This document shows, one piece after another, positions 5,344-5,460 of a stretch of DNA of 5,460 nt (within the stretch, counting starts at the first letter, position 1; each line of letters begins with the position of its first letter). The notes under the pieces were generated by a model. That model did not search any database, was not told where the DNA came from, and saw only the letters and a list, made by a program, of their open reading frames with translations. Both the position numbers and the translations under genes were made by a program. Source of the DNA: an uncultured Flavobacteriaceae bacterium (GTDB lineage Bacteria; Bacteroidota; Bacteroidia; Flavobacteriales; Flavobacteriaceae); contig CAJXBR010000034.1 of NCBI GenBank assembly GCA_913051755.1, positions 1 to 5,460 on the forward strand, written 5' to 3'.

Positions 5344-5460
5344 GGGGTCGACTGGTATTGACAGCGAGATAGATGTAATGGTAAGCAAGTCGAGCGCTGG
5401 ACTATAGCTCGTAAATCTCATAGTACCACCATTTTAAATGGCGAGAATAACTACGCTCTT
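5344..5460 (+). ncRNA. ssrA: Transfer-messenger RNA (tmRNA), 5' part, cut by the window edge
   Basis: tmRNA rescues ribosomes stalled on broken mRNAs. It acts first as alanyl-tRNA and then as a short mRNA that adds a degradation tag, working with SmpB. The likely mature 5' end is GGGGTCGACTGG at 5344, matching the usual GGGG(c/t)YGAC start that forms half of the tRNA-like acceptor stem. TGGTATTGACAGCG then corresponds to the conserved D-arm-like region (compare GGATTCGACA). A pseudoknot lies at 5391-5428. Eleven bases later the resume codon GGC (5440-5442) opens a frame reading GGC GAG AAT AAC TAC GCT CTT, that is GENNYAL, which should finish as ...AA and stop outside the window. Together with the non-encoded first alanine this gives the tag form AGENNYALAA that I recall for Bacteroidota. 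The remaining pseudoknots, T-arm and CCA end are not in the window. The exact 5' end could differ by a base or two. Confidence 0.93.
5391..5428 (+). other. tmRNA pseudoknot 1 (PK1)
   Basis: Stem 1 is CGAGC (5391-5395) with GCTCG (5407-5411). Bases in its loop, TGGACTAT (5398-5405), pair with ATAGT (5420-5424) plus CCA (5426-5428), leaving A5425 bulged. This makes an H-type pseudoknot just upstream of the resume codon, where PK1 sits in known tmRNAs and helps set the correct resume point. The pairing was found by direct reading; no energy calculation was done. Confidence 0.75.

Noticed and set aside
1..5460. A previously undescribed system, mobile element, CRISPR array or defence island
   Set aside because: Every long frame is explained by known families, I saw no direct-repeat array, inverted-repeat ends, transposase or recombinase, and composition is even across the window.

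Overview
The window looks like chromosome from a member of the Bacteroidota (Bacteroidetes), probably a flavobacterium-like lineage. Three independent signs support this. Four intergenic sites match the Bacteroidota -7 promoter element TAnnTTTG and sit where promoters are needed. The tmRNA at the right edge has a tag frame starting GENNYAL, the form I recall for this phylum. The proteins (KdsA with TDRGTMFGY, a Wzx-type translocase, a FemAB/GNAT-like protein) also have a Bacteroidota look. The DNA is moderately AT-rich throughout, with no visible break in composition. I cannot name a genus.

Left part (1-2540): surface-polysaccharide genes. The C-terminal end of a probable family 2 glycosyltransferase runs rightward off the left edge. 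It meets tail to tail, with a 23-bp overlap of coding ends, a leftward two-gene unit: a FemAB/GNAT-like protein followed by a Wzx-type O-antigen/lipid-linked glycan flippase. These two are joined by a TGATG stop/start overlap and have their own promoter candidate just upstream.

Middle (2574-4379): bipA/typA, a ribosome-associated translational GTPase, also leftward, with all five G-box motifs intact.

Right part (4380-5460): an 85-bp divergent intergenic region separates bipA from kdsA, which makes Kdo-8-phosphate for the lipopolysaccharide core. KdsA is of the metal-dependent class. The kdsA promoter is so close to its ATG that the mRNA is probably leaderless. Right after kdsA, a second promoter with the same 12-base core drives ssrA (tmRNA), which is cut by the window edge inside its tag-encoding frame.

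The genes share two themes: cell-envelope glycan synthesis and export (glycosyltransferase, flippase, acyl/aminoacyltransferase-like protein, KdsA) and translation quality control or stress (BipA, tmRNA). I found no mobile element, CRISPR array, toxin-antitoxin or defence module, and no convincing new system. The notable points are fine structure: promoter architecture, gene overlaps, the tmRNA pseudoknot and the KdsA metal site.
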